Shown here piece after piece: positions 9,301 through 17,732 of a stretch of DNA of 64,000 nucleotides (position 1 is the stretch's first letter; each line of letters starts with the position of its first letter). The notes under the pieces were generated by a model. That model saw only the letters and a list, made by a program, of their open reading frames with translations, was not told the origin of the DNA and searched no databases. Source of the stretch: Zygotorulaspora mrakii (Eukaryota; Ascomycota; Saccharomycetes; Saccharomycetales; Saccharomycetaceae); the NCBI RefSeq assembly GCF_013402915.1, contig NC_050725.1:682001-746000 (forward strand), given 5' to 3'. Made by a program: the position numbers and the translations under genes.

Positions 9301-10161
9301 TAACGTGTGTTTCGCCTGTGATGAAACTTTGCCTTCATTTGCGAACTCCTTTGGAACAGGATCAAAAGAAGTTGAAGTTGATTTATTGATGAAGAACCCA
9401 GAGGTAGAGGCTGTAATATGGAAATTTTCACCCTCTAAAGTGCCAGCTTGTAAATATAATAAATGACCTTCTGATTTGTATGATGGCGGAACTGGATTAT
9501 AAGCAGAAAGACTCAATGAACGCAAACATGGGGTAATAATATTACTTTCAGGTGCATTTACTTCCGTGACACTAGAATGGTTAATGCCACTTAGAATCTC
9601 CTTTACAGTTCTTTCAAAATCACTTTTTTCTGAATCTGACACCTTTAAGACATGTTTTTCTGACAGTTTAGAATCCTCAGATTCGTCTTCATCTTGCTCC
9701 AGATTCCGCTTGATATCAGATAGTCCCAATTGCTGAAACTTTGAGCTTGTAGACGCAGCGAATTCAGATAATCCGTCTATGGTTTCGGGAGAGAATCCTA
9801 GATATTCACGCAAAGTCAAGACATGCTTCAAAACATCTCTGGTACAATAAGGCTTCAAAACAATTTGTAGGTTCAAAAAAAGTTCATTGCCAATAATATC
9901 GCCCAGAATTTGAAAGTCTTTCAAAATTCTCTTACCGAATTTCAGATCAATATTGGTTAGATATCTGGTAGCATAAGTTACAGCAAGAACATCTAGAATG
10001 TCTTGGACCTTTGCCTCTCTTGAAAATTGAAATTGTACCTCAGTAAGAGGCTGCTGTTTCTTCTTCTTAGAAGCGCCAGCACTGATCAGTCCTGCTGGGA
10101 GCTTAATGCAAACTTCCAAATTAGTCCTCTTGCCATTAGGCTCCTTGTCGTTATCAGACAT
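6358..10161 (-). CDS. CLU1: Clustered mitochondria protein Clu1
   Basis: A 1267-residue protein, the CluA/CLUH family, cytoplasmic, RNA-associated and needed for normal mitochondrial distribution; in yeast it also co-purifies with eIF3. Order: an N-terminal ubiquitin-like/CLU-N region (residues ~15-100), the CLU central domain (~330-620, with GSGITLSSQSKGIMGFDKRKYVLDL), a charged helical region (~690-790), TPR-like repeats (~970-1180) and a lysine-rich tail (KKTKTKKNKNKNKKK). The longest frame starts at TTG (10179); the first ATG at 10161 gives MSDNDKEPNGKR and a length close to the 1277 of S. cerevisiae, so I use it. Adjacent to SEC59 as in YMR012/013. Confidence 0.95.
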   Translation of the reverse strand: MSDNDKEPNGKRTNLEVCIKLPAGLISAGASKKKKQQPLTEVQFQFSREAKVQDILDVLAVTYATRYLTNIDLKFGKRILKDFQILGDIIGNELFLNLQIVLKPYCTRDVLKHVLTLREYLGFSPETIDGLSEFAASTSSKFQQLGLSDIKRNLEQDEDESEDSKLSEKHVLKVSDSEKSDFERTVKEILSGINHSSVTEVNAPESNIITPCLRSLSLSAYNPVPPSYKSEGHLLYLQAGTLEGENFHITASTSGFFINKSTSTSFDPVPKEFANEGKVSSQAKHTLFDLLALRSKKLISHVNDFEKKVRDLNPIAYIKPVNTFLHKPWMVSTSTVHSGDYLRMQLDSLSFETERNFNDEFQAVKDLPADTLQARMDSEKLLAKIISEFTVVATKGAMSIFYGDFVAMNPDATKNEQIFLKDNIFYSFVSDVNGAFESKGGHEAAIAASNQDLRIINLLNRVGTQEIRYLLSTIVEFCGRRILAQTPVPGLLSTMGTKNYRDPETGEDLVEDLPNDISVMYGYDESTRRVISNKAFDDAIQKELAKVFHLKSHEIDGSGITLSSQSKGIMGFDKRKYVLDLANTCPLDINFVRDHYDNVDVEKQYPHRQTLLRPELVEKWWQQKIQKEGLDYNTAYEDNKFSFNPDAYQVEGISDGTVDEISDYLRDVILPGIVEDYSTGNVTAPYDGEHVVENLHINGVNVRYLGTLIELAKKCLDDQIKKYQSHLNDVAEGNKEHEEWEKEYLIKVEKLIKARQEEINKYVQEGKEVPKELTEQIKLPEEELRKPTKEAPFIINKDELLPLIHASEIEIISRSIKHILRKHSKNIPLSLVPALIAFVFNLVFGIGYNSSPSAETGDGLNGYEFCTLTRSSLLESISEQAFLRFRYVLPSNWIEKYTAAPFALIRSICYQFGIQLANKDYFFNREQLEIAKQLQEKKSRFLEPLATFSAEDVTIIPRVKSAEYDSIVSDELWAQGAATIESDQNTALSLLSQSVTIREDISSTLSKSVAEKNLSLSTIYNNVGLLPEAVNFARKACMIYERVCGIDSFEVLRSLSNLAVLELSSENVLNTALVYKRIISTVQSFNLVAVHHPIVISALNSLEQLALGIENPRLAIDILKHLAEIIVSLDSADSLEFGYVQSRIGNIYASMNIMPRALEHISCTKDIFTTQLGMNHELSVQAKQWNEGLNNLMKTKQQQKALQDEQTKSNNTEGKAQRKESKSIDEGPNPELADKSVEELLSFIEGDSQESSKKTKTKKNKNKNKKK

Positions 10162-11840
10162 TTCAATTATATCAGTCAATTCGATAAACCACTTGAAGAT
10201 TTAATAATATCTTCTAAATTAGTTTATTTGACTTTGTTAAATAGTCGACTTTATGAAATATGAATAAAATGTTGGACAGGCTTCCTTCCGCTGAGAAGCG
10301 GGAAATTTTTCGAAAGTTTTAAGCGCATTGAAACTTAACGCATTGGGACGGCGAATCGCTAGACAGAGAAAAAAACGAAGGATCCCGACAAGTTGCCATT
10401 AGTATTACTGTATGTTCAGGGAAGCCAATGACTCGTGCTGAATTTTTTTTAATAATCAGTATTACTACGCCACTTTTCCTGCAGAGAAAGTGGAGAGAGT
10501 TCAATAATGGTATTTCTGAAGTTTGATCCATTCTGTGCTGGCAAAACAATACTTCTTTTTAAGTGAGTATGTAGGCCACCTTGTTTCGACACCTGAATAG
10601 TCACTAAGGCTCCTGAAAAACAATTCCATTGGGTAAGTGTGATCTGAAATCACGGGTTAGTTTGTCTCGTATACAAAAAGTGGCAACTACAGCGCTATTT
10701 CAAAGGAATTGGCAAAGTGAAATCAAAATGATCATATATAACTTATATCTCACAAAATAAATGATGGAGAAGCTATAATTATTTCCATATGATCTTCCAC
10801 TGCATGGTTATGAATTTAATGGGCATGTGTTTGCCTGCTTCATCTTTGAGATTACTGCTCTGATGAACTATGGAGTTTCATTTCTTTAACGCAGATCTGG
10901 GAGCCGCCGATAAAGGATGACGGAAATTTCCAAAGAGTAATACGTGCAACTGTTGTCTGTTTCTTCCCCTAGATCAATTCCATTCACATCACTCTCAAGA
11001 GATAAATTCTTGTGTTGCAATGCTATATTGTTCAATGCTATATTGTTCAACGTTATAGCTACCCTACAGTAAAGAACCAACTTTTAATATGTCATATAGG
11101 TAAATATATATGCCAATGACATGACAGACACTTGTAGCTCAAGTATCTTTTTAACCCAATCATACAGGTTTCTAAGTGTGAGAATTTGGGGAACCTACAC
11201 CAGAAAATCACGATGTCAGTGCGCTGTGGATTTTGAATCACCAGAGTTAAGTCTATTTTTTGTACTTTCTTGCCTTCGAAATTTCCCGATCCCCCAATAC
11301 TGTCTTGCACAAAGAATGCTTTGGGTTGGCATATTTTCAACTTGATGTGTTGTAATGCATGCAATTTGGCAGTCCAGCTTGGATTTTCTACGCTCTTTCT
11401 ATCGAGCTGCAAGTGAAGAAATCCTGCATTTGTGAATGTCTTCACGATGCTTCACAAATTGATTGCCACGATATTCCACAAATGGAATCCTATTGGTTGT
11501 AAGCAATTTTCTGTGAGGCATCTTATAAAATACATTGATGGCCATCCCTTGAGCGATTTGAGTGTGAGCAACCAAGTATTGTGCTATAAAGTAGTATAGA
11601 CTGTGGAAAGATTAGCCGCTTATGAAATCCCATGTTTTATATAGTGTCGTTGGTCACGTGAAGAGGAAACTTACACTCAAACTAGAAATCCCTACCGAGA
11701 TACGGCTTCCATAACAAGAAATGATAAAGTAGCTAAGGCAATATAACATAGAATGAATAAACATTGCAGGAGATATAGCTAGGGTGGGTCGGCTAGTGGA
11801 TTGTCTGGGGAAACTTCATAGCATTTCCCAAGTTTTACCG
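10162..11840. other. Gene-poor synteny junction between CLU1 and VPS24
   Basis: About 1.7 kb between divergent CLU1 and VPS24, holding both promoters. No tRNA, LTR or conserved ORF is visible. The largest frame (11092-11445, minus) begins at GTG and encodes nothing I recognise. A short 15-bp tandem repeat is at 11016-11060. The left flank matches S. cerevisiae chromosome XIII order and the right flank XI/VIII order, so an evolutionary breakpoint, or a lost gene, falls here in one lineage or the other. Confidence 0.5.
11016..11060. repeat. 15-bp tandem repeat, three units
   Basis: TGCAATGCTATATTG, TTCAATGCTATATTG and a diverged TTCAACGTTATAGCT follow head to tail. Confidence 0.7.
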
Positions 11841-12515
11841 ATGGATTATGTCAAAAAGGCGATATGGGGGCCAGATCCCAAGGAGCAACACCGTGCTATC
11901 AAGGCTACTTTGAGGAAGAATGGAAGAAATATAGATAAAACTCTGCGAGAACTAGCAACTCTCCAACAAAAGACGCAGCAGCTGATTAAGAAGGCAGCGA
12001 AGAAGAACGAAGTCAGTACGGTGAAGTTGTATGCTAAGGAGCTATATGCAATCAATAAGCAGTATGACCGAACATATGTGACAAAGGCTCAGCTGGAATC
12101 CGTGGGGATGAAAATTGAGGAAGCTTTCAGAATGCGTACTTTATCACATCAAATGGCAGATAGTGCTGAACTTATGAGAGAGGTGAATTCCCTAGTCAGG
12201 CTGCCACAGTTGCAAAGCACGATGATGGAGTTGGAGAAAGAATTAGTCAAAGCGGGCATCATAAGCGAAATGGTAGACGATGGGCTGGAGAGCGTACAAG
12301 CAGAAGACGACGAACTTGATGAAGAAATTGATGAAGAAGTGAACAAGATTGTCGAAAAATACACCAACGAGAAATTCGATAAGATGCACGAGGTTCCTAA
12401 ATCCGAACTGCCCACATTTGAGAAGGAGGAAGAAGTTCCTGAAGAAAGAATTGATGAAGAGGCGGACAACATGCTGAATGAGATGCGGGATCGTTTGAAG
12501 GCTTTACAAAATTAG
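11841..12515 (+). CDS. VPS24: ESCRT-III subunit Vps24 (CHMP3)
   Basis: The 224-residue protein begins MDYVKKAIWGPDPKEQ and has the length of yeast Vps24. It polymerises with Vps2 on Snf7 filaments at endosomes to form intralumenal vesicles and recruits Vps4. Visible features: a basic N-terminal helical hairpin (residues ~1-140, with RKNGRNIDKTLREL and KQYDRTYVTKAQL), an acidic linker (~165-200) and a C-terminal MIM1-type helix, EADNMLNEMRDRLKAL, which binds the Vps4 MIT domain. The open frame extends upstream to a GTG at 11784, but the ATG at 11841 aligns with the family start. Convergent with OPI1. Confidence 0.97.
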   Translation: MDYVKKAIWGPDPKEQHRAIKATLRKNGRNIDKTLRELATLQQKTQQLIKKAAKKNEVSTVKLYAKELYAINKQYDRTYVTKAQLESVGMKIEEAFRMRTLSHQMADSAELMREVNSLVRLPQLQSTMMELEKELVKAGIISEMVDDGLESVQAEDDELDEEIDEEVNKIVEKYTNEKFDKMHEVPKSELPTFEKEEEVPEERIDEEADNMLNEMRDRLKALQN

Positions 12516-12582
12516 GTGGTATGCTCTTGATTGTACATATATGTATATATGTGCGTATTCTTATAAATTCTGATTCCTCTTT

Positions 12583-13704
12583 TTATCGAGGTCCATTTTC
12601 CTCTATTTGTTCCTTTTCTAACTGCTCTCTGATTTGACTTTTTAATTGCTGGTGTATGAACTTTTGTTTTAATAATTCCTTCACCTCTTGTTTATGTTTT
12701 ACCCATTCTTCCGCTCTGCCCAAGGTACAATCTACTACATCCATTACGTTTTTGACCATATTCAAAGATTCTTCGGCAAGAATTAAAACTTTACCATTAG
12801 CGGACAGCCTCTTTCTATGCCGTCTTGCTTTTGGAGACATGGAAGATTTATGAACGCTTATTGTCCAGTTTGTTGGTAAATTGAGTAGAGTTTGGCGTAC
12901 TTGTGATCTCGCAGGTTCCGGCAATGAGTTTCCTGCAAACTTAGAAATCAATGAATAGACTTTTTTAACAGTTCCAACCACTTCCATTTTTATAACTCTG
13001 GACTGATCATCTAGAGAATCAGAAGCATCAAAAAACTCCTCATCCGAATCATCATCCGAATCGTTACTAATGTCGCTTCCGCATTCCTCTTTGTCATGTA
13101 TGTTCCTTGGAGGATGGGAAACTGGTTTGCCTCGCTTAAGAAACTTCTTATCCTTTCTTTCTTTCTCAACTTGGGTTTGCAGGACCGAAACCCTATTTGT
13201 GAGCTGCTTGTTAGCTAATTTTAGGAGATGCAAGCATGCCATTAATCGTTTTTTCGATTCAATAGACATGTTTAACTGATATTCCTTCAGGTTGCCTTTA
13301 CTCTTAGCAAGAGCTTTAGTGATCTTCTGTCGCTTCGAAACATTGTCGCTACCTAAATCGTAGTTGGGTTCATCGCTTTTGGGGATATCATTAAAAGATT
13401 CCCTTGAAGGTCCCCGCTCTTTCTCAAGTAAGATAGATGCAGCCCTCTTTTTACTGTTCATCTCATAGAGCGTGACAACGTTATTGATAATGGAATTCCG
13501 ACGCACCTTTTCCAGCAGAGAATATTGTGAGCCCTGCAATGCTTGACTATTTAAACCCGGATCCTCTTTTTTTATCACTTCTTTTTTGTTTTCAAGTTCC
13601 TTACTTAGCACATGCTCGTCTGCATGTGAATTCCTTAAAACATCAAGCATCTCAGCAGCTTGAACATCTTCTTCTGATAGACTCGGATGTTGTCTCAACG
13701 GCAT
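12583..13704 (-). CDS. OPI1: Opi1, repressor of phospholipid biosynthesis genes
   Basis: 373 residues. Opi1 binds phosphatidic acid and Scs2 at the ER; when phosphatidic acid falls it enters the nucleus and represses Ino2/Ino4 targets. Seen here: the N-terminal LSEEDVQAAEMLDVL Sin3-interacting segment, a central KEYQLNMSIESKKRLMACLHLLKLANKQL leucine-zipper region, an acidic DDDSDEEFFDAS stretch with an FFAT-like core, KMEVVGTVKKVYSLISKFAGNSLPEPARSQVR, and the C-terminal activator-interaction domain (NGKVLILAEESLNMVKNVM, AEEWVKHKQEVKE). The polyglutamine tract of the S. cerevisiae protein (404 residues) is missing, which accounts for most of the length difference. A putative target gene, CKI1, lies in this window. 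Confidence 0.96.
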   Translation of the reverse strand: MPLRQHPSLSEEDVQAAEMLDVLRNSHADEHVLSKELENKKEVIKKEDPGLNSQALQGSQYSLLEKVRRNSIINNVVTLYEMNSKKRAASILLEKERGPSRESFNDIPKSDEPNYDLGSDNVSKRQKITKALAKSKGNLKEYQLNMSIESKKRLMACLHLLKLANKQLTNRVSVLQTQVEKERKDKKFLKRGKPVSHPPRNIHDKEECGSDISNDSDDDSDEEFFDASDSLDDQSRVIKMEVVGTVKKVYSLISKFAGNSLPEPARSQVRQTLLNLPTNWTISVHKSSMSPKARRHRKRLSANGKVLILAEESLNMVKNVMDVVDCTLGRAEEWVKHKQEVKELLKQKFIHQQLKSQIREQLEKEQIEENGPR

Positions 13705-14126
13705 TACGGTAATTATATTCTTATGATAATGTTAATGAAGTCTCTGGATGTATTCAAATTCACTTTTGAATAGAAAACCGGCTAGTTGCAATCAAAATCT
13801 TCGTTACAATTTTGGTTACTACCAAAAACTTGCAAATCGTACCGTCTTCCTTCCTTCTATATTATACCTCTAGCCACTTTATTCGAAGGATACAATTGTG
13901 ACACCAGAATTTGGGGAGGTTTCCAATAGCGTATTAAAAATATCGCGATTATTTCTTGTATATTGTACATTTGAGCATCTTGTTTTTTTTCATCTGATTC
14001 GGATGCGAGTATATGTCAGGTCTGGAAAATTGGTGTGAAACGGACCGATATTTCAGACATTTCACCTAAAAATGCTAACGAGAATGTATCTATCTGCTTT
14101 CTTATAAATACCTACACTGAGTAATT
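13705..14126. other. Divergent promoter region, OPI1 and the 464-residue gene
   Basis: About 420 bp; A/T-rich, no recognised motif or gene. Confidence 0.5.
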
Positions 14127-15521
14127 ATGTTTACCAACATAAAATGGACCACAATTAAGCGATTCAACAGTCAATGGCGACAACTGGCTCAATGCTATGA
14201 AAAATTACCCGAAAAACTGTCATTACTATTACAAGATGAAGAGGGCACCAGAAGGACGATCCGCTGTGGAGTTATATTGCCTCGCAGGCAAGAAACTAAC
14301 CACTCCGAATTCATCAGTGCTCTGCTCTCTGATGTTTATGCTCGAGATCAAACATGGTTCAGAACGTTAGTAACGCGATATCATGGAAAGAATGTTTCCA
14401 ATGTACTGATGAGGTACGGTCAGCAACTTGACTTACTTAAATCTGAGAGATCGATAATGTTGACACTGCCATCGCCGTTTTTGAAAAGGTACGACGTTGA
14501 GTTCTTAGAGTTTCATGACAATGAAAGACCGGAATATGAAAGGGGCTGCCATTTATATGTTGATTTAGGTGACTCACCGTCTCGTGTCTGGCCTACAATA
14601 AGCATCAATGACACTAAAATATCTAAAGAACTACTTCTCTCCAGCTCAGTTAATGCAAAACTTGCTCTTAAAGCCACGATAGATTTTGTGCGAGATAAAT
14701 CTACTGTTGATGAATACCTAAGAAATATGGAAACTTCAAACTTTGATAACATCTCAAAAAGATTGGGAAGTATCCTTGAAGATAAAGAAACAATATTCAA
14801 AAATCTTCAGAAAAGTATAATTGAAAATATCAAAAGGACAGAACTTCCCTTGGAACGGAAAAAGATGATAGAATATGAGAGAAAACAAATGATGAGCGAA
14901 ATCGAAAGCTGGAGTCAATTAGCACATTTAGAACTGCAGACAGTAATTAATCCTCTTCTCGACCAATTTTCGAGGGAGCACCTGTCGATATGGAAAATCT
15001 ACACCTACTCTGAAAGCAAATTGAAGCTAAATTTACTCGAACTTCTCGTTGAACCTCTCACTCACCTAAAAATGAAAAGCTCTTTGTTCAAGCTCTCGGG
15101 CAAATTGCAACTTGATGACACTCTGGCATTGAAGTCGCCTTTAGAAATACAAAATATTGGTCAAAGAGTTTTAAAACTTCACGGGAAAGCAAATAAGGCT
15201 ATCTATCAGAATTTTTTTAGCTTGCAATTGCCATTAATTCTCTGCTCTGTAGTAGGTGGACTTTCTGAACAATTCTCCTTTTATTCAATGGGGTCGCTGG
15301 CGTCTTTCGGTATTGTTCTTGGGTTCAAAAGGGTGATGTCTTATTGGGATGAAACCATGAAAAGTTTACAACAAGATATTATAGCAAATATAAGAGAAAA
15401 TATAGAGAAAGATAAAGCAATGCTGGTGGCAAGTGGTAGAGAACGCTTCAGTGAGAAAGAGTTCAAGCTCGATCAAAAAATAAAAATAATAGACTCGTTA
15501 CCCAACGAATTGAAAAAATGA
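14127..15521 (+). CDS. Mitochondrial-looking membrane protein, possible Mmc1-like
   Basis: 464 residues from an ATG. I do not recognise an S. cerevisiae ortholog at this position (between OPI1/YHL020C and APM2/YHL019C). The first ~30 residues are rich in K/R and S/T and nearly free of acids, like a mitochondrial presequence (MFTNIKWTTIKRFNSQWRQ). The body is mostly helical and charged (about 200-330). Near the C-terminus two hydrophobic segments separated by a short polar turn (about 360-402, LQLPLILCSVVGGL and GSLASFGIVLGF) form a hairpin, followed by a ~60-residue charged helix. This layout resembles fungal Mmc1, a dynamin-superfamily-like pseudoenzyme of the inner membrane; no GTPase motifs are visible. 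The Mmc1 assignment is a guess from architecture. The gene is real by length and codon pattern. Confidence 0.8.
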   Translation: MFTNIKWTTIKRFNSQWRQLAQCYEKLPEKLSLLLQDEEGTRRTIRCGVILPRRQETNHSEFISALLSDVYARDQTWFRTLVTRYHGKNVSNVLMRYGQQLDLLKSERSIMLTLPSPFLKRYDVEFLEFHDNERPEYERGCHLYVDLGDSPSRVWPTISINDTKISKELLLSSSVNAKLALKATIDFVRDKSTVDEYLRNMETSNFDNISKRLGSILEDKETIFKNLQKSIIENIKRTELPLERKKMIEYERKQMMSEIESWSQLAHLELQTVINPLLDQFSREHLSIWKIYTYSESKLKLNLLELLVEPLTHLKMKSSLFKLSGKLQLDDTLALKSPLEIQNIGQRVLKLHGKANKAIYQNFFSLQLPLILCSVVGGLSEQFSFYSMGSLASFGIVLGFKRVMSYWDETMKSLQQDIIANIRENIEKDKAMLVASGRERFSEKEFKLDQKIKIIDSLPNELKK

Positions 15522-15563
15522 TTCAGTAGTATACAACATAAAAAATGTATGTATGTACATGTA

Positions 15564-17156
15564 TTAAACCAAATATGCATATTCTTCATCACTCACAGTT
15601 TTATATCGAACCCAAGGAAAAGACTGATATTGCAATTGCTCCTCTTCTATTTTGAGATACTCGACCTTCAGTCCACTACAAGTACAATAAGGCACCTCGA
15701 ATCTCATAGTTACCAGGTTCGAAGCAAGGCTGATGGTTTTCGAGACATCATCTTCGTGAATTTGTTTGTAAAGCTCTTCTAATTTGGGCCCTTCTCTTAT
15801 TGGAGGTGGATTCATTGAGTTTCTTAGTTCCTCCACCTCTTTTTCATACTCTTCTTTGTTGAATAAAGCAAATTCTGCAGTCATTGATAGTTTGGTCTCG
15901 CCGTGCCCACCTTTCATGGCTCCAACTTCCCAAAGCAAAAAATCTTCACTCAAGTTGAAAAGAACATTCCCTGTACTGCTTTTGAACCTTGCTGGCTTGC
16001 GCAGGTCTATTTCATAGTCTTTAAATATTTGTGATAATGGAACTTTAACGCTTAAACCTGAAGTGGAATTTTGGCCCTTGAAATGAGTTTCAATAGTCAC
16101 TAATATTTGTACTTTGTATTTTTTGATTTTGGCTTTGACTTCATATGAGCTTAATTTAAGCATGGGTGGGTCATTTACATGTCTCTTCAGTTCATACTTA
16201 CAAAGAACAAAGTCTCCATCGGGTGGAATAAATTGAATCTCCTTTTCATTCAATGATTCCAGTGAAACACATTGATGAAACTTGGAATTTGATATGAATT
16301 GAGCATCTCTTTTCAACAATTTGTTTATTGCAATTTTTAGCTTTGGCATTCCTGACAGATAAGATTTGCAAAATATTTGACCATGAATCAAATTTGTTCG
16401 GATAATACCTTGCTCGAAATCCATGAAATACTGGACCCGTTCTATCACATCAAGAAAGAACTCATTTTTACCATAATGTATACCTTTTGTTCTCCAAGAA
16501 ATTGGCATCACTGTTGTATTAGCAATAAAGCTATTGTATGTATCAACACCTTCCTCGTCGAAAGTATCTTTCGTACTCGTTTTTTTTTCGTTGGTACTTT
16601 TCGATATTTGTAGATATTTGTATAAATCCGGCATACCACTAACCCTCTTAGATTTCTTCTTAGCTTCATTGTCGCTTTCTTCACTGTCTTTAGCACTGGC
16701 ATCTCTCAATTGATTTATAATAGTGGAATCAGGCATGTTGATCTTGATTCTCACATAATCCTTCAGTATACTAGATTCAGTTGATTGGACGATACCAAAA
16801 TCTATGGTTTCCTCAAAGAGTTCCATTATCAATAAAACATTATCTAGAATCATATTTCTATCAAGTACTGGTGTTTCTAGGAACTTTTTGAGGAGCAAGT
16901 GGAACTGATCCAAGAATGAAATGACACACATTATATCACAGTCATAGTCGCTCGTGTGAACAGCCGAGAGAAATATCAGTGAATCCCTCTTGATTCTTAT
17001 GAAGTGCCAGTTCAACGACGTAGTAATTGGTGGTGAAGCCGGTTCATATACTCTCTTGAACAATTGGGCGATATACCGAAGGTTCGGTATTGACTTTATA
17101 TTCTTCGATATTAGGGGCTCCAGATTTTCATCAAGTATGTATATGCATGAAGACAT
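15564..17156 (-). CDS. APM2: AP-1-like clathrin adaptor mu subunit Apm2
   Basis: 530 residues. Apm2 is the alternative mu chain of the AP-1 complex in trans-Golgi/endosome traffic. The N-terminal ~140 residues are the longin-type mu domain (SSCIYILDENLEPLISKNI, LLIMELFEETIDFGIVQ). A charged variable linker (~155-205) follows, and the C-terminal mu homology domain starts around residue 215 (PISWRTKGIHYGKNEFFLDVIERV) and ends with FPWVRYKTVSDEEYAYLV. S. cerevisiae Apm2 is longer (605), mostly in the linker. Position between OPI1 and the YHL018W ortholog matches YHL019C. Confidence 0.93.
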   Translation of the reverse strand: MSSCIYILDENLEPLISKNIKSIPNLRYIAQLFKRVYEPASPPITTSLNWHFIRIKRDSLIFLSAVHTSDYDCDIMCVISFLDQFHLLLKKFLETPVLDRNMILDNVLLIMELFEETIDFGIVQSTESSILKDYVRIKINMPDSTIINQLRDASAKDSEESDNEAKKKSKRVSGMPDLYKYLQISKSTNEKKTSTKDTFDEEGVDTYNSFIANTTVMPISWRTKGIHYGKNEFFLDVIERVQYFMDFEQGIIRTNLIHGQIFCKSYLSGMPKLKIAINKLLKRDAQFISNSKFHQCVSLESLNEKEIQFIPPDGDFVLCKYELKRHVNDPPMLKLSSYEVKAKIKKYKVQILVTIETHFKGQNSTSGLSVKVPLSQIFKDYEIDLRKPARFKSSTGNVLFNLSEDFLLWEVGAMKGGHGETKLSMTAEFALFNKEEYEKEVEELRNSMNPPPIREGPKLEELYKQIHEDDVSKTISLASNLVTMRFEVPYCTCSGLKVEYLKIEEEQLQYQSFPWVRYKTVSDEEYAYLV

Positions 17157-17275
17157 CAGAGTGCCGACTTATTTAAAGTAAAACTTAATTGAATGCTAAC
17201 AGGACCTTTGCCTATCCTGTACTTTTCTTTACCAGTAATTTACCAGTAACGTTCAACTTTTTTTAAACCGCGGCC

Positions 17276-17283
17276 AACCCTAA
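17276..17283 (+). promoter_or_regulatory. Tbf1-type site in the APM2/MCO14 divergent promoter
   Basis: AACCCTAA matches the Tbf1 consensus, about 60 bp upstream of the MCO14 ATG and 120 bp from the APM2 ATG. A single motif; function is inferred. Confidence 0.35.
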
Positions 17284-17336
17284 TTCAAGTTAATGAAAAT
17301 GTTGATACACTCACCGCCAACCAATTGGGTTTTGCA

Positions 17337-17663
17337 ATGTACAATAAATTGACCAAAGTGGCACCTATTGCTCTCTCTGCAGCTGAAATAAACAAGAAAC
17401 TTGCCGAAATACCCAGTTGGCTAGTCGTGAACAATGTATTGACAAGGGATATTAGATTCAAGGATTACGAAACAACATGGGCATTTCTCAATCAGGTTGC
17501 AATGAGATCACATTTGTGGGGTCACCACCCAACTATTACAACGACGTATAGTCAGGTCAAACTAGAACTTACTACTCATTCTCTCGAAAATAAGGTTAGC
17601 GACATCGATCTGAAACTTGCGAAAAGATATGAAAGATATGTAAACCTCTACGAAAAAAATTGA
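17337..17663 (+). CDS. MCO14: Pterin-4a-carbinolamine dehydratase-like mitochondrial protein (YHL018W)
   Basis: 108 residues from the ATG at 17337; a 112-residue frame begins at TTG. The protein has the DCoH/PCD fold signature HLWGHHPTITTTYSQVKLELTTH, with the paired histidines that bind the pterin, and a LAKRYERYV C-terminal helix. The N-terminus (MYNKLTKVAPIAL) is basic and could direct import; the yeast ortholog (120 residues) is mitochondrial. PCD enzymes dehydrate 4a-hydroxytetrahydropterin, but yeasts lack the aromatic amino acid hydroxylases it normally serves, so the role is unclear. Synteny with APM2 supports the call. Confidence 0.9.
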   Translation: MYNKLTKVAPIALSAAEINKKLAEIPSWLVVNNVLTRDIRFKDYETTWAFLNQVAMRSHLWGHHPTITTTYSQVKLELTTHSLENKVSDIDLKLAKRYERYVNLYEKN

Positions 17664-17696
17664 ATACGTACATATATACAGATAAAAGATTGGCAA

Positions 17697-17732
17697 TGCA
17701 CTAGTTAAGGTGCACTAGTTAAGGTGCACTAG
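17697..17732. repeat. 14-bp tandem repeat across the NFU1 stop codon
   Basis: TGCACTAGTTAAGG occurs at 17697-17710 and 17711-17724, with the first eight bases again at 17725-17732. The NFU1 stop codon (17719-17721) lies inside the second copy. Confidence 0.85.

Noticed and set aside
11092..11445. 117-codon minus-strand frame in the CLU1-VPS24 spacer
   Set aside because: It opens with GTG, has no ATG until far downstream and shows no recognisable domain; listed only as part of the gene desert.
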